A DNA stretch of 64,000 bases, taken from NCBI GenBank assembly GCA_934500835.1, contig CAKSTR010000002.1, forward strand, positions 62,001-126,000, written 5' to 3'. Under the pieces are notes generated by a model. It was given only the letters and a program-made list of their open reading frames with translations, made no database searches and was not told where the DNA came from. Shown here one piece after another: positions 8,373 to 16,745 of the stretch. Each line of letters begins with the position of its first letter. Position 1 is the first letter of the stretch. The translations under genes and the position numbers were made by a program. The DNA is from an uncultured Paracoccaceae bacterium. GTDB taxonomy: Bacteria > Pseudomonadota > Alphaproteobacteria > Rhodobacterales > Rhodobacteraceae.

Positions 8373-9007
8373 CGGGCCTGCCCCCGCCAGAGGACCGGGC
8401 CGCCGAGCCGCTGACGGTCTTTGTCGTCGATGATGACGAGGCGATCCGCCGCTCGCTCTTGCGGGCGCTGGACAAGCGCGGCTACCGGGTCGAGGCGCAT
8501 GACTCCGCCGCCTCATTCCTTGCCGCGCATCAGCCCGGTCGCCATGGCTGTCTGGTGCTGGACTACGGCATGTCCGGGATGAACGGGCTGGAGCTTCAGG
8601 CACATCTCAACGCCATCGGCGACGAACTGCCGGTGATCTTCATCACCGGGCACGGCGGCGTGCCGGAATCGGTGCAGGCGATCAAGGGCGGTGCGCTGGA
8701 CTTTCTGGAAAAGCCCTTCCGCCAGGCCGACCTGATCGAACGGATCGACGCGGCGCTTGAAATCGCCCGCAGCCAGCTGGCCGCCCGCCAGGACGACCGG
8801 CGCCGGCAGGCAATGTTTGACCGGCTGACCGCGCGCGAGATGGAGATCGTCGATCACATCGTCAGCCATCCGGCCGAGACCTCCAGCAAGGAAATCGCGC
8901 TCATTCTTGGAATCAGCCCGCGCACGGTGGACCATCACCGCGCCCGCATCCTGGAAAAACTGGGTCTCAGGTCCATCGTGGAACTGATCGCCGTCGCCAA
9001 GGGCTGA
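8369..9007 (+). CDS. FixJ/NarL-type response regulator
   Basis: A 212-residue two-domain regulator whose ATG overlaps the kinase stop. The receiver has the acidic pair (VVDDDEA), phospho-acceptor Asp65 in CLVLDYGMSGMNG, the Thr in VIFITGHG, and the Lys in LEKPF. The C-terminal LuxR-type helix-turn-helix reads DRLTAREMEIVDHIV then SSKEIALILGISPRTVDHHR. FixJ-like activators work with kinases bearing the HELNQPL box, as here. The next gene is acs, so acetate activation is the obvious candidate target, analogous to CrbS/CrbR or ErdR control of acs in gammaproteobacteria. That link is inferred from position. Confidence 0.93.
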   Translation: MTGLPPPEDRAAEPLTVFVVDDDEAIRRSLLRALDKRGYRVEAHDSAASFLAAHQPGRHGCLVLDYGMSGMNGLELQAHLNAIGDELPVIFITGHGGVPESVQAIKGGALDFLEKPFRQADLIERIDAALEIARSQLAARQDDRRRQAMFDRLTAREMEIVDHIVSHPAETSSKEIALILGISPRTVDHHRARILEKLGLRSIVELIAVAKG

Positions 9008-9372
9008 GGCCCCCGCGCCGCCCCTGACGGACCAGCCGGATGATTCGCTCCCGCCAGGGGCGAGCGGCCCATTCGTCCTGCTCGCCGGAAGGCTGCGAAA
9101 GCCCTCGTCCTTTGCGGCGCCGCGGCCTTGACGCAGGGCCGCAGGGGCAGCCGGGCGCAGGGGTTTGGAATTTCAACAAAAATGTGAACGCGGTAAATTC
9201 GGTTTACAGAAATCTGGGTGATCCCGAAAATTCATTTACAGAATTATTATTGCAATAAAAGGGGTTATCAAGAAATTGACCCCACGTTACAATGATCCCC
9301 GATGGAGGGTTGTCCGCTGGTCCGGACATCCGTGGCAGGTCTGCTCCGCCTGCCGTCATGGAGGAGAGAGTG
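9008..9372 (+). promoter_or_regulatory. acs upstream region, with an AT-rich core
   Basis: About 365 bases without a gene. The part from about 9170 to 9280 is clearly AT-rich against a GC-rich background, as expected of a regulated promoter. It holds an extended direct repeat (9195-9243, listed separately). An inverted repeat TGTCCG-N6-CGGACA (9311-9328) sits nearer the start codon. I cannot assign a confident -35/-10 or -24/-12 pair. Confidence 0.5.
9195..9243 (+). promoter_or_regulatory. Direct repeat AAATTC-N(1-2)-TTTACAGAA in the acs promoter region
   Basis: Two copies: AAATTC GG TTTACAGAA at 9195-9211 and AAATTC A TTTACAGAA at 9228-9243. The TTTACAGAA cores start 32 bases apart, close to three helical turns. 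This same-face spacing is what tandem activator dimers need. The neighbouring FixJ-type regulator is the natural candidate, but this is untested. Confidence 0.45.
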
Positions 9373-11337
9373 ATGACGATCCAGCCGGATGCCAAGGGCA
9401 TGTATGCCGCCCCCGCCGAATTCGTGGCAAAGGCCAATGTCGATGCGGCCGACTATGCCCGCCTTTACGCCGCATCCATATCGGACCCTGCCGCCTTCTG
9501 GGCCGAGCACGGCCAGCGCATCGACTGGATCAAGCCCTTCACCAAGGTGAAGAACTCCAGCTTCGATATGCCCGATGTCAGCATCAAGTGGTTCGAGGAC
9601 GGCACGCTGAACGTTAGTGCCAACTGCATCGACCGCCACATGATCAGCCGCGCCAGCCAGACCGCGATCATCTGGGAGCCGGATGATCCCAAGACCCCGG
9701 CGCTGCACATCACCTATGCGAAGCTTCTGGAAGAAACCTCGCGCATGGCGAACGTGCTGAAGTCGCTGGGCGTCACCCGCGGCGACCGCGTCGTGCTGTA
9801 TCTGCCGATGATCCCCGAGGCCGCCTATGCCATGCTGGCCTGCGCCCGGATCGGCGCGATCCATTCCATCGTCTTTGCCGGCTTCTCGCCCGATGCCCTT
9901 GCCAACCGGATCAACGATTCCGAGGCCAAGGTGCTGATCACCGCCGATTTCGCGCCGCGCGGCGGCAAGAAGACCCCGCTGAAAGACAACGCCGACAAGG
10001 CGCTTCTGCACTGCTCGGACCGGGTGAAATGTCTTGTGGTCAAGCACACCGGCGACCAGACCTCCTGGGTCGAGGGGCGCGACATCGACCTCAAGCAGCA
10101 GATGGCCTGGGCCAAGCCCTATTGCCCCTATGTCGAGATGGGGGCCGAAGACCCGCTGTTCATCCTCTACACCTCGGGGTCGACCGGCAAGCCGAAGGGG
10201 GTGGTGCATACCTCGGGCGGCTATCTGGTCTATGCCTCGATGACGCATCAGCTGACCTTCGACTACCATGACGGCGATGTGTTCTGGTGCACGGCGGATG
10301 TGGGCTGGGTCACGGGGCACAGCTACATCATCTACGGCCCGCTTGCGAATGGCGCGACCACGCTGATGTTCGAAGGCGTGCCGACATGGCCCGATGCCGG
10401 CCGCTTCTGGGAGGTTTGCGCCAGGCACAAGGTCAACCAGTTCTACACCGCGCCGACCGCGATCCGCAGCCTGATGGGCCTTGGCCCGGAATGGGTGGAA
10501 AAGCACGATCTGTCCGCGCTGAAGGTGCTGGGCACGGTGGGCGAGCCGATCAACCCCGAGGCCTGGAACTGGTACAACACCCATGTCGGCAAGGGCAGCC
10601 GCCCCATCGTCGACACCTTCTGGCAGACCGAGACCGGCGGCCACATGCTGACCCCGCTGCCGGGCGCGATCCCGACCAAGCCCGGCTCTGCCACGCTGCC
10701 GTTCTTCGGCGTCAAGCCGGTGGTGCTGGACGCCGCCACCGCCGCGGTGCAGGACGCGACCGAGGCCGAAGGCGTGCTGTGCATCGCCGACAGCTGGCCG
10801 GGCCAGATGCGCACGCTCTGGGGCGATCACGAACGCTTCCAGGAGGCCTATTTCAGCCAGTACAAGGGCTATTACTTCACCGGCGACGGCTGCCGCCGCG
10901 ATGCCGATGGCTATTACTGGATCACCGGCCGGGTCGATGACGTGATCAACGTCTCGGGCCACCGCATGGGCACGGCCGAAGTCGAAAGCGCGCTGGTGGC
11001 ACATGAGAAGGTGGCCGAGGCCGCCGTGGTCGGCTACCCGCATGACATCAAGGGGCAGGGCATCTACGCCTATGTCACCCTGATGAAAGGCGTCGAACCC
11101 TCGGACGCGCTGCGCAAGGAACTGGAGGCCTGGGTCCGGCAGGAGATCGGTCCCATTGCCAAGCCCGACCTGATCCAGTGGGCGCCCGGCCTGCCCAAGA
11201 CCCGCTCGGGCAAGATCATGCGCCGCATCCTGCGCAAGATCGCCGAGAACGACTATGGCAGCCTTGGCGACACCTCGACCCTGGCCGACCCTTCGGTGGT
11301 CGACGAGCTGATCGACAACCGCATGAACAAGGGGTGA
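9373..11337 (+). CDS. acs: Acetate-CoA ligase (acetyl-CoA synthetase)
   Basis: A 654-residue AMP-forming acetyl-CoA synthetase, the normal length for the family. The start is ATG 9373 ([11 protein letters not shown]), with GGAGGAGAG upstream. Motifs: the P-loop-like A3 region [20 protein letters not shown]-like [14 protein letters not shown], and [20 protein letters not shown] (A7/A8 region). The C-terminal [11 protein letters not shown] contains the catalytic lysine that is the usual acetylation target. It converts acetate, ATP and CoA to acetyl-CoA in the cytoplasm. It follows a two-component pair and precedes adk by 4 bases. Acs releases AMP plus PPi, and adenylate kinase recycles AMP, so the pairing is metabolically sensible. 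Confidence 0.97.
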   Translation: MTIQPDAKGMYAAPAEFVAKANVDAADYARLYAASISDPAAFWAEHGQRIDWIKPFTKVKNSSFDMPDVSIKWFEDGTLNVSANCIDRHMISRASQTAIIWEPDDPKTPALHITYAKLLEETSRMANVLKSLGVTRGDRVVLYLPMIPEAAYAMLACARIGAIHSIVFAGFSPDALANRINDSEAKVLITADFAPRGGKKTPLKDNADKALLHCSDRVKCLVVKHTGDQTSWVEGRDIDLKQQMAWAKPYCPYVEMGAEDPLFILYTSGSTGKPKGVVHTSGGYLVYASMTHQLTFDYHDGDVFWCTADVGWVTGHSYIIYGPLANGATTLMFEGVPTWPDAGRFWEVCARHKVNQFYTAPTAIRSLMGLGPEWVEKHDLSALKVLGTVGEPINPEAWNWYNTHVGKGSRPIVDTFWQTETGGHMLTPLPGAIPTKPGSATLPFFGVKPVVLDAATAAVQDATEAEGVLCIADSWPGQMRTLWGDHERFQEAYFSQYKGYYFTGDGCRRDADGYYWITGRVDDVINVSGHRMGTAEVESALVAHEKVAEAAVVGYPHDIKGQGIYAYVTLMKGVEPSDALRKELEAWVRQEIGPIAKPDLIQWAPGLPKTRSGKIMRRILRKIAENDYGSLGDTSTLADPSVVDELIDNRMNKG

Positions 11338-11341
11338 TCCG

Positions 11342-12013
11342 ATGATGTCGAATGCGCCCGTCCTGATCCTGCTTGGCCCCCCCGGGGCCGGCAAGGGCAC
11401 CCAGGCCCGCATGCTGGAAGAAGAGTTCGGCCTTGTGCAGCTGTCCACCGGCGATCTTCTGCGCGCGGCGGTCGCTGCCGGCACCGACGCCGGCAAACGC
11501 GCCAAGGCGGTGATGGAGGCAGGCCAGCTTGTCAGCGACGAGATCGTGCTGGCGATCCTGAAGGACCGCATGGCCGCCCCCGATGTGGCCCGCGGCATCA
11601 TCCTCGACGGCTTTCCCCGCACCGCCGGGCAGGCGGCGGCGCTGGACACCCTGCTTGCGGGTGCGGGCCAGAAGGTCACCGCCGCCGTCAGCCTTGACGT
11701 GGATGACGAGGCGATGGTGGGCCGCGTCTCGGGCCGCTACACCTGCGGCACCTGCGGCGAGGGCTACCACGACGAGTTCAAGAAACCTGCCCATGCAGGG
11801 ACTTGCGACAAATGCGGCGGCACGGCGATGAAACGCCGCGCCGACGACAATGCCGAAACTGTGCGCGAGCGGCTGAAGGCCTATCACGCCCAGACGGCGC
11901 CGCTGATCGCCTATTACGATGGCAAGGGCGTGTTGGAGCGCATCGACGCGATGGGTCCCATCGCCAAGGTGCGCGCGGCCCTTGCCGGCATCGTGGGGCG
12001 GGTGGCGGCCTGA
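11342..12013 (+). CDS. adk: Adenylate kinase, zinc-type LID
   Basis: A 223-residue adenylate kinase (AMP + ATP to 2 ADP). It has the P-loop LLGPPGAGKGTQA, the AMP-binding region LSTGDLLRAAV, and GIILDGFPRTAGQAAALD. The long LID carries a four-cysteine metal site: CGTCGEGYHDEF and CDKCGG. It starts 4 bases after acs and is probably cotranscribed with it. That differs from the common placement of adk in ribosomal-protein operons, so this may be an additional adk copy. The window cannot show whether another exists. Confidence 0.95.
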   Translation: MMSNAPVLILLGPPGAGKGTQARMLEEEFGLVQLSTGDLLRAAVAAGTDAGKRAKAVMEAGQLVSDEIVLAILKDRMAAPDVARGIILDGFPRTAGQAAALDTLLAGAGQKVTAAVSLDVDDEAMVGRVSGRYTCGTCGEGYHDEFKKPAHAGTCDKCGGTAMKRRADDNAETVRERLKAYHAQTAPLIAYYDGKGVLERIDAMGPIAKVRAALAGIVGRVAA

Positions 12014-12221
12014 CAGCGCCTGAATCCGGGTCGGCAGGACGCCCGGGCGCAGGGAAGGAAGACCGAAGGGAAGGGGGCGCGTCACGCGCAGACCCAAGGG
12101 ACGACCGGCGCAAACCTCTTGCGACCGGGCTAAGGGGTCTTGTCTGTCCGCCAGGGCAGGCCCGGCCGGGAACGAAGGGAAGGCACCGCCGCAAATGGCG
12201 GGCCGCACAAGGAGGAAATCG

Positions 12222-14003
12222 ATGGCTTATGCAACGCCGGACGTGCGCGACCGCTCGCGTCCCATGACCGGGGAGGAGAAGAAGGTCATTCTTGCCTCTT
12301 CCGCCGGCACGATCTTCGAATGGTACGACTTCTACCTCTACGGCTCGCTGGCCGCGACGATCGGCCTGCACTTCTTCAGCCCCTACCCGGAAGCCACGCG
12401 CAACGTCTTTGCGCTTCTGGCCTTTGCCGCGGGCTTCATCGTGCGCCCGTTCGGCGCGCTGGTCTTCGGGATGCTGGGCGACCTGATCGGCCGCAAATAC
12501 ACCTTCCTGATGACGATCCTGATCATGGGCCTGTCGACCTTCATCGTCGGCATGCTGCCCAGCTACTATTCCTGGGGCATGGCGGCGCCGATCATCCTGA
12601 TCGCCCTGCGGATGCTGCAGGGCCTTGCGCTTGGCGGTGAATATGGCGGGGCTGCGGTCTATGTGGCCGAACACGCGCCGCAGAACCAGCGCGGCTATTT
12701 CACCAGCTTCATCCAGACCACGGCGACGCTCGGGCTTCTGCTCTCGCTGGTCGTGATCCTGATGGTGCAGGGCTACGTCAACGGCAACTGGGACCCGACG
12801 CCCGCGCTGGACGCGGAAGGCCTGCCGAAGATGCTGGCCGACGGCACCCCCGAGATGTGGACCCCGTTCCAGGCCTGGGGCTGGCGGATTCCGTTCCTCG
12901 GCTCGATCCTCTTGCTGGCGGTCTCGCTCTATATCCGCCTCCAGATGAACGAATCCCCCGCCTTCAAGAAGATGAAGGCAGAGGGTTCGGCCTCGAAAGC
13001 GCCGCTGCGTGAAGCTTTCGGCAACTGGAAGAACGGCAAGATCGCCCTGATCGCCCTTCTCGGCCTTACCGCCGGTCAGGCCGTGGTCTGGTACTCGGGC
13101 CAGTTCTACGCGCTGTTCTTCGTGCAGAACGTGATCAAGGTGGACAGCTTCTCGGCCAACGTCTTCGTGGCCTGGTCGCTGATCCTCGGCACCTGGGGCT
13201 TCATCTTCTTCGGCAGCCTGTCGGACAAGATCGGCCGCAAGCCGATCATCCTTGCCGGCTGCGCCATTGCCGCCGTCACCTACATGTGGGTCTTCCCGCT
13301 CTTGACCAAGGTCGCCAACCCGGTGCTGGCCCACGCGCATGAGACCGAGATCACCGTGACCGCCGATCCGGCCGACTGCTCGTTCCAGTTCAACCCGGTC
13401 GGCACTGCGAAGTTCACCAACTCTTGCGACATCATCAAGGCGGGCCTGACCTCGCGCTCGGCGAACTCCGACACCGCCGAGGCGCCTGCGGGCACCATCG
13501 CCACGGTCAAGGTCGGCGAGACGGTGATCCAGGGCTACTCGGGCAAGGCCGAGAACGCCGCGGACGAGAAGAAGCGCTTCGACAGCGAGCTGAACGCGGC
13601 CCTGACCGCTGCCGGCTATCCGATCAACGCCGCCGACAATACCTCGGTGGCCAAGGCGGCCCACTTCTTCGACATCTTCACCGGCCAGAAGATCGCGATC
13701 GTGCTGATCCTGACCTATCTGATCATTCTGGTGACGATGGTTTACGGCCCCATCGCGGCCATGCTGGTGGAACTCTATCCGACCCGCATCCGCTACTCCG
13801 GCCTGTCGCTGCCCTATCACATCGGCAACGGCTGGTTCGGCGGCCTCCTGCCGGCGACCGCCTTCGCGATCTCGGCGCAGAGCGGCAACATCTACGCTGG
13901 CCTGTGGTATGCCATCGTGGTTGCCGTGATGACCGTGGTGGTCGGCGCGCTCTTCGTGCCGGGCGGAACCCACAAGAAGGACATCTTCGCCGATCAGAAA
14001 TGA
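12222..14003 (+). CDS. MFS transporter, metabolite:H+ symporter (MHS) family, with extra periplasmic loop domain
   Basis: The start is ATG 12222, with AAGGAGG upstream. At 593 residues it is about 120-150 longer than typical MHS transporters. Family motifs are present: ASSAGTIFEWYDFYLYGSLA in TM1, GALVFGMLGDLIGRKYTF in the TM2-3 loop, and RMLQGLALGGEYGGA in TM4. The extra length is an insertion at about residues 366-486, between helices 9 and 10, containing two cysteines (386 and 402). By MFS topology that loop is periplasmic, so a disulfide is plausible. MHS transporters carry carboxylates, shikimate or osmolytes. Its place after acs and adk suggests acetate or a related monocarboxylate (inference). 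Confidence 0.88.
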   Translation: MAYATPDVRDRSRPMTGEEKKVILASSAGTIFEWYDFYLYGSLAATIGLHFFSPYPEATRNVFALLAFAAGFIVRPFGALVFGMLGDLIGRKYTFLMTILIMGLSTFIVGMLPSYYSWGMAAPIILIALRMLQGLALGGEYGGAAVYVAEHAPQNQRGYFTSFIQTTATLGLLLSLVVILMVQGYVNGNWDPTPALDAEGLPKMLADGTPEMWTPFQAWGWRIPFLGSILLLAVSLYIRLQMNESPAFKKMKAEGSASKAPLREAFGNWKNGKIALIALLGLTAGQAVVWYSGQFYALFFVQNVIKVDSFSANVFVAWSLILGTWGFIFFGSLSDKIGRKPIILAGCAIAAVTYMWVFPLLTKVANPVLAHAHETEITVTADPADCSFQFNPVGTAKFTNSCDIIKAGLTSRSANSDTAEAPAGTIATVKVGETVIQGYSGKAENAADEKKRFDSELNAALTAAGYPINAADNTSVAKAAHFFDIFTGQKIAIVLILTYLIILVTMVYGPIAAMLVELYPTRIRYSGLSLPYHIGNGWFGGLLPATAFAISAQSGNIYAGLWYAIVVAVMTVVVGALFVPGGTHKKDIFADQK

Positions 14004-14020
14004 TCTGCGAAGGCTGACAA

Positions 14021-14048
14021 GGGCGTGCCGGGGCGATCCGGCACGTCC
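14021..14048. terminator. Bidirectional terminator hairpin between convergent genes
   Basis: GGGCGTGCCGG (14021-14031) pairs with CCGGCACGTCC (14038-14048), an 11-bp stem with one G-T wobble and a 6-nt loop. It sits between the stops of the MHS transporter (14003) and the small membrane protein (14053). There is no strong T-tract, so termination strength is uncertain. Confidence 0.6.
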
Positions 14049-14052
14049 CCCC

Positions 14053-14337
14053 TCAGCGGCTGGAAATCCGGCGATACGCTTCGTAAAGCGCCATGACCAC
14101 GCCGAGGATCACAAGATTTGCGATCAGCCCCGCGCCGACCTGCAGCCAGAACGGCTCGGCCAGGCGGGTGCCAAGGGTGGATGGGATGATCACCGCCACG
14201 AAGACCACGCCAGCCGCCAGCGGAACCAGCGTTCCGGTCTGGGCCCGGGTGCGGATCATGGTGATGACAAGCCCCACGATCAGAATGATGCGGAACGGGT
14301 CTTCCAGCTGGGCCAGAACAAGCTGCGGCAGTGACAT
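14053..14337 (-). CDS. Small hypothetical membrane protein (three hydrophobic segments)
   Basis: A 94-residue protein with three likely membrane helices (about residues 13-30, 37-55 and 65-85) and a basic C-terminus, YEAYRRISSR. The start ATG 14337 has AAGGGGAA 3-10 bases upstream, a strong ribosome-binding site. This and its composition support a real gene. I do not recognise the family. It is divergent from the orphan receiver gene and convergent with the MHS transporter. No function is claimed. Confidence 0.7.
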   Translation of the reverse strand: MSLPQLVLAQLEDPFRIILIVGLVITMIRTRAQTGTLVPLAAGVVFVAVIIPSTLGTRLAEPFWLQVGAGLIANLVILGVVMALYEAYRRISSR

Positions 14338-14420
14338 GGGTTCCCCTTTGCAATTCCCTTCGATGGTTATGCGATCCGGCCGCGCAGGTCCACCTTTGCG
14401 CAGCGGCGGGCAGGTGCGCC

Positions 14421-14801
14421 GTGGCTGACCGGCGGCACCGCGTGCTGGTGGTCGAGGACGAGGACAATATCGCGCTGGCGCTGGACTTCCTGATGACGCG
14501 CGAGGGCTATGACCATGACAGGGTGGCGGACGGCGCCGCCGCTCTGGCCCGGATACGCGCGATGCGGCCCGACCTTGTGCTTCTGGACGTGATGCTGCCC
14601 GGGGTCTCGGGCTATGACATATGCCAGGGCGTGCGGCGCGATCCCGCCCTGCGCGATGTGAAGATCCTGATGATGACGGCGCGCGGGTCCTCGGTCGAGC
14701 GGCGGCGCGGGCTTGAGATCGGGGCGGACGGTTTCATCGCCAAGCCTTTCGAGCTGAAGGAGCTGCGGCTTGAGGTGCGGCGGTTGCTGGCCCGGCTGTA
14801 G
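14421..14801 (+). CDS. Single-domain response regulator (orphan receiver)
   Basis: A 126-residue CheY-like receiver. The preferred start is GTG 14421 (VADRRHRVLVVEDED). The frame is open to an ATG at 14331, but that overlaps the divergent gene and adds a non-receiver leader. Phosphorylation residues are intact: acidic pair in VVEDED, acceptor Asp in LVLLDVMLPG, Thr in LMMTARG, Lys in FIAKPFELKEL. There is no output domain and no adjacent kinase. The alpha4-beta5 region resembles OmpR-family receivers. Its partner kinase and target are unknown. Confidence 0.82.
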   Translation: MADRRHRVLVVEDEDNIALALDFLMTREGYDHDRVADGAAALARIRAMRPDLVLLDVMLPGVSGYDICQGVRRDPALRDVKILMMTARGSSVERRRGLEIGADGFIAKPFELKELRLEVRRLLARL

Positions 14802-14826
14802 GCGCGCGGTTTCTGTGCCCGGCGGC

Positions 14827-14924
14827 TGGAGGGGTTTTGCACCCCTCCACGCGACCATTGGTTGCTTGAACCAATGGCGCAAACCATGGTCGCATCCCGG
14901 CAGGATATTTCGGCCAAAGTGAAG
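14827..14924 (+). repeat. 98-bp dispersed repeat, copy 1
   Basis: It begins with a hairpin TGGAGGGGT-TTTGC-ACCCCTCCA (14827-14849). Next comes an inverted repeat CCATTGGTT-GCTTG-AACCAATGG (14855-14877), nested with GCGACCAT (14851-14858) and ATGGTCGC (14886-14893). It ends in GGATATTTCGGCCAAAGTGAAG. A near-identical copy (95 of 98 bases) lies at 59818-59915 in opposite orientation. This copy lies between the orphan receiver stop and the convergent modC stop. Confidence 0.9.
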
Positions 14925-14938
14925 GCGGCAGCGGGTTG

Positions 14939-16033
14939 TCAGGGAAAGGGGGCGAGGCCCACATTCTCCTGCGCCACCGAAACGGCCTTCAGCACGGCAT
15001 GAAGGCGCAGGCCGGGCCGCAGCCCCATCACCCGGGCAGAACGGCGGGTGACACGGGCAAGCAGCGCCTCGTCCCCGGCGCGAAGGCGCACCAGGACGCC
15101 GGGGCCGTCGCCGGAATGGACCGCGTCCACCACGCAGGCCAGTTGGTTCAGCGCAGAGATCCCTTGCGGCGGCTGCAGCGCCAGCATCACATCCTGCGCG
15201 AGGATGCGCAGGCGCAGGCTGCGGCCCGGTGCGCCCGGGATCTGCGGCAGCCAGAGCGGGCCGGCGCCGGTGGCAAGGCGCGTCAGCCCGTCCTCTTCCT
15301 CCTGCGCCTCGATCCGGGCCTGCAGGACGGCGCCGGCTTCGCGAGGGCCAAGGGCGGGGGCGGTGCCGGGGTCGGACAGCACCTCGGCCATCGGGCCGGC
15401 GGCGGTGACGCGGCCGGCCTCCAGCAGGACGACCGTCGTTGCCAGACGCGCGACCTCGGCGATGGAATGGCTGACGTAGAGGATCGGCAGGCCGACCTCG
15501 TCGCGCAGCCGTTCGAGATAGGGCAGGATCTCGGCCTTGCGGGCCTCGTCCAGCGCGGCCAGGGGTTCGTCCATCAACAGCAGTTGCGGGGCGGACAGGA
15601 TGGCGCGGCCAAGCGCGACGCGCTGACGCTCGCCCCCCGACAGCGCGCCGGGGCGGCGCGAGAGCAGGGCGCCGATGCCCAGCATCTCGACGATGCGGGG
15701 CAGGTCGCGGGTGCCGGCCCCGGCAAACCAGCTGCCGTAGGTCAGGTTCTGCCGCACGGTCAGATGCGGGAAAAGCCGCGCGTCCTGAAAGACATAGCCG
15801 ATGCGGCGGTGATGCGGCGGCAGGAAGATGCGGCGCTCGGTGTCCAGAAGCACCCGGTCGCCCACCGCAACCCGGCCCTTTTGCGGACGCAGGAGGCCCG
15901 CCACCGCATTGACCACCGTGGTCTTGCCGGACCCCGAACGGCCAAAGAGGGCCGTCACCCCGGGCGGGGCGGCGAAGGCGGCCTCCAGCCGGAAGCCGCC
16001 GAAGGCGTGCGAAAGCGCGACCGACAGTGTCAT
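14939..16033 (-). CDS. modC: Molybdate ABC transporter ATP-binding protein
   Basis: A 364-residue ATPase. The start is ATG 16033 (MTLSVALSHAFGG), overlapping the modB stop by 4 bases. The frame is open far upstream, but that part is only the shadow of modB. Motifs: Walker A LFGRSGSGKTTVVN, Q-loop region RRIGYVFQDARLFPHL, signature LSGGERQRVALGRAI, Walker B LLLMDEPLAALDEAR, and the switch His in LYVSHS. The C-terminal ~75 residues form the TOBE/molbindin-like domain (ISALNQLACVVDAVHSGDGP), which separates ModC from other importer ATPases. It energises molybdate uptake with ModAB. Confidence 0.95.
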   Translation of the reverse strand: MTLSVALSHAFGGFRLEAAFAAPPGVTALFGRSGSGKTTVVNAVAGLLRPQKGRVAVGDRVLLDTERRIFLPPHHRRIGYVFQDARLFPHLTVRQNLTYGSWFAGAGTRDLPRIVEMLGIGALLSRRPGALSGGERQRVALGRAILSAPQLLLMDEPLAALDEARKAEILPYLERLRDEVGLPILYVSHSIAEVARLATTVVLLEAGRVTAAGPMAEVLSDPGTAPALGPREAGAVLQARIEAQEEEDGLTRLATGAGPLWLPQIPGAPGRSLRLRILAQDVMLALQPPQGISALNQLACVVDAVHSGDGPGVLVRLRAGDEALLARVTRRSARVMGLRPGLRLHAVLKAVSVAQENVGLAPFP

Positions 16034-16728
16034 GCGCCGGAAATCCGGCGGGCGACGGCGCGACTGACCCATTCCGACAGCAGAAGCGCCGCCATGGCGA
16101 TGACGATGGCCACCAGCACCAGCCGCGCCGCCTGCGCATCGCCCCCCGGCACCTGCAGGAAGGCGTAGATGGCCGAGGGCAGGGTCTGCGTCTGCCCCGG
16201 AATGTTCGACACGAATGTGATGGTGGCGCCGAATTCCCCCATCGCCTTGGCAAAGGCAAGGATCGCCCCGGCCACGATGCCGGGCAGGATCAGCGGCAGC
16301 GTCACCGTCAGGAACACCATCGGGCGCGAGGCGCCAAGGGTGGATGCCGCCTGCTCCAGCCTGGGGTCCACCGCCTCGATGGCAAGGCGGATGGCGCGCA
16401 CCATCAGCGGAAAGGCCATGACGGCGGCGGCAAGGGCGGCGCCGGTCCAGCGGAAGGCGAAGACCAGCCCGAACCACTGGTCCAGCCATTGCCCGACCCA
16501 GCCCTTGCGCCCGAAGGTCAGCAAGAGCAGGTAGCCCGTCACCACCGGGGGCAGGATCAGCGGCAGATGCACCAGCCCGTTCAGCAACTGGCGCCCGGGA
16601 AAGCTCCCGCGCGCCAGCGCCAGTGCCACCAGCACCCCCAGAGGCAGGCTGAGCACGGTCGCCACGACCGAGACGCGCAAGCTCAGCGCCACCGCGCGCC
16701 ATTCTTCAGGGGACAGCCAATCCGTCAT
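16030..16728 (-). CDS. modB: Molybdate ABC transporter permease
   Basis: A 232-residue inner-membrane permease with five or more hydrophobic segments. It carries the importer EAA-type coupling loop EQAASTLGASRPMVFLTVTL followed by PLILPGIVAG. Length and composition match ModB. It lies 17 bases after modA and overlaps modC, giving the standard modABC order. It forms the transmembrane channel for molybdate (and tungstate) delivered by ModA. Confidence 0.95.
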   Translation of the reverse strand: MTDWLSPEEWRAVALSLRVSVVATVLSLPLGVLVALALARGSFPGRQLLNGLVHLPLILPPVVTGYLLLLTFGRKGWVGQWLDQWFGLVFAFRWTGAALAAAVMAFPLMVRAIRLAIEAVDPRLEQAASTLGASRPMVFLTVTLPLILPGIVAGAILAFAKAMGEFGATITFVSNIPGQTQTLPSAIYAFLQVPGGDAQAARLVLVAIVIAMAALLLSEWVSRAVARRISGA

Positions 16729-16745
16729 CCGGCGGGTCTACACTG

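Noticed and set aside
14939..16702. A 587-codon frame covering modC and most of modB could suggest a ModB-ModC fusion.
   Set aside because: The first ~220 codons are an antisense-like, Arg/Ala/Gly-rich frame of the modB region. The true modB is in another frame and overlaps modC only by ATGA.
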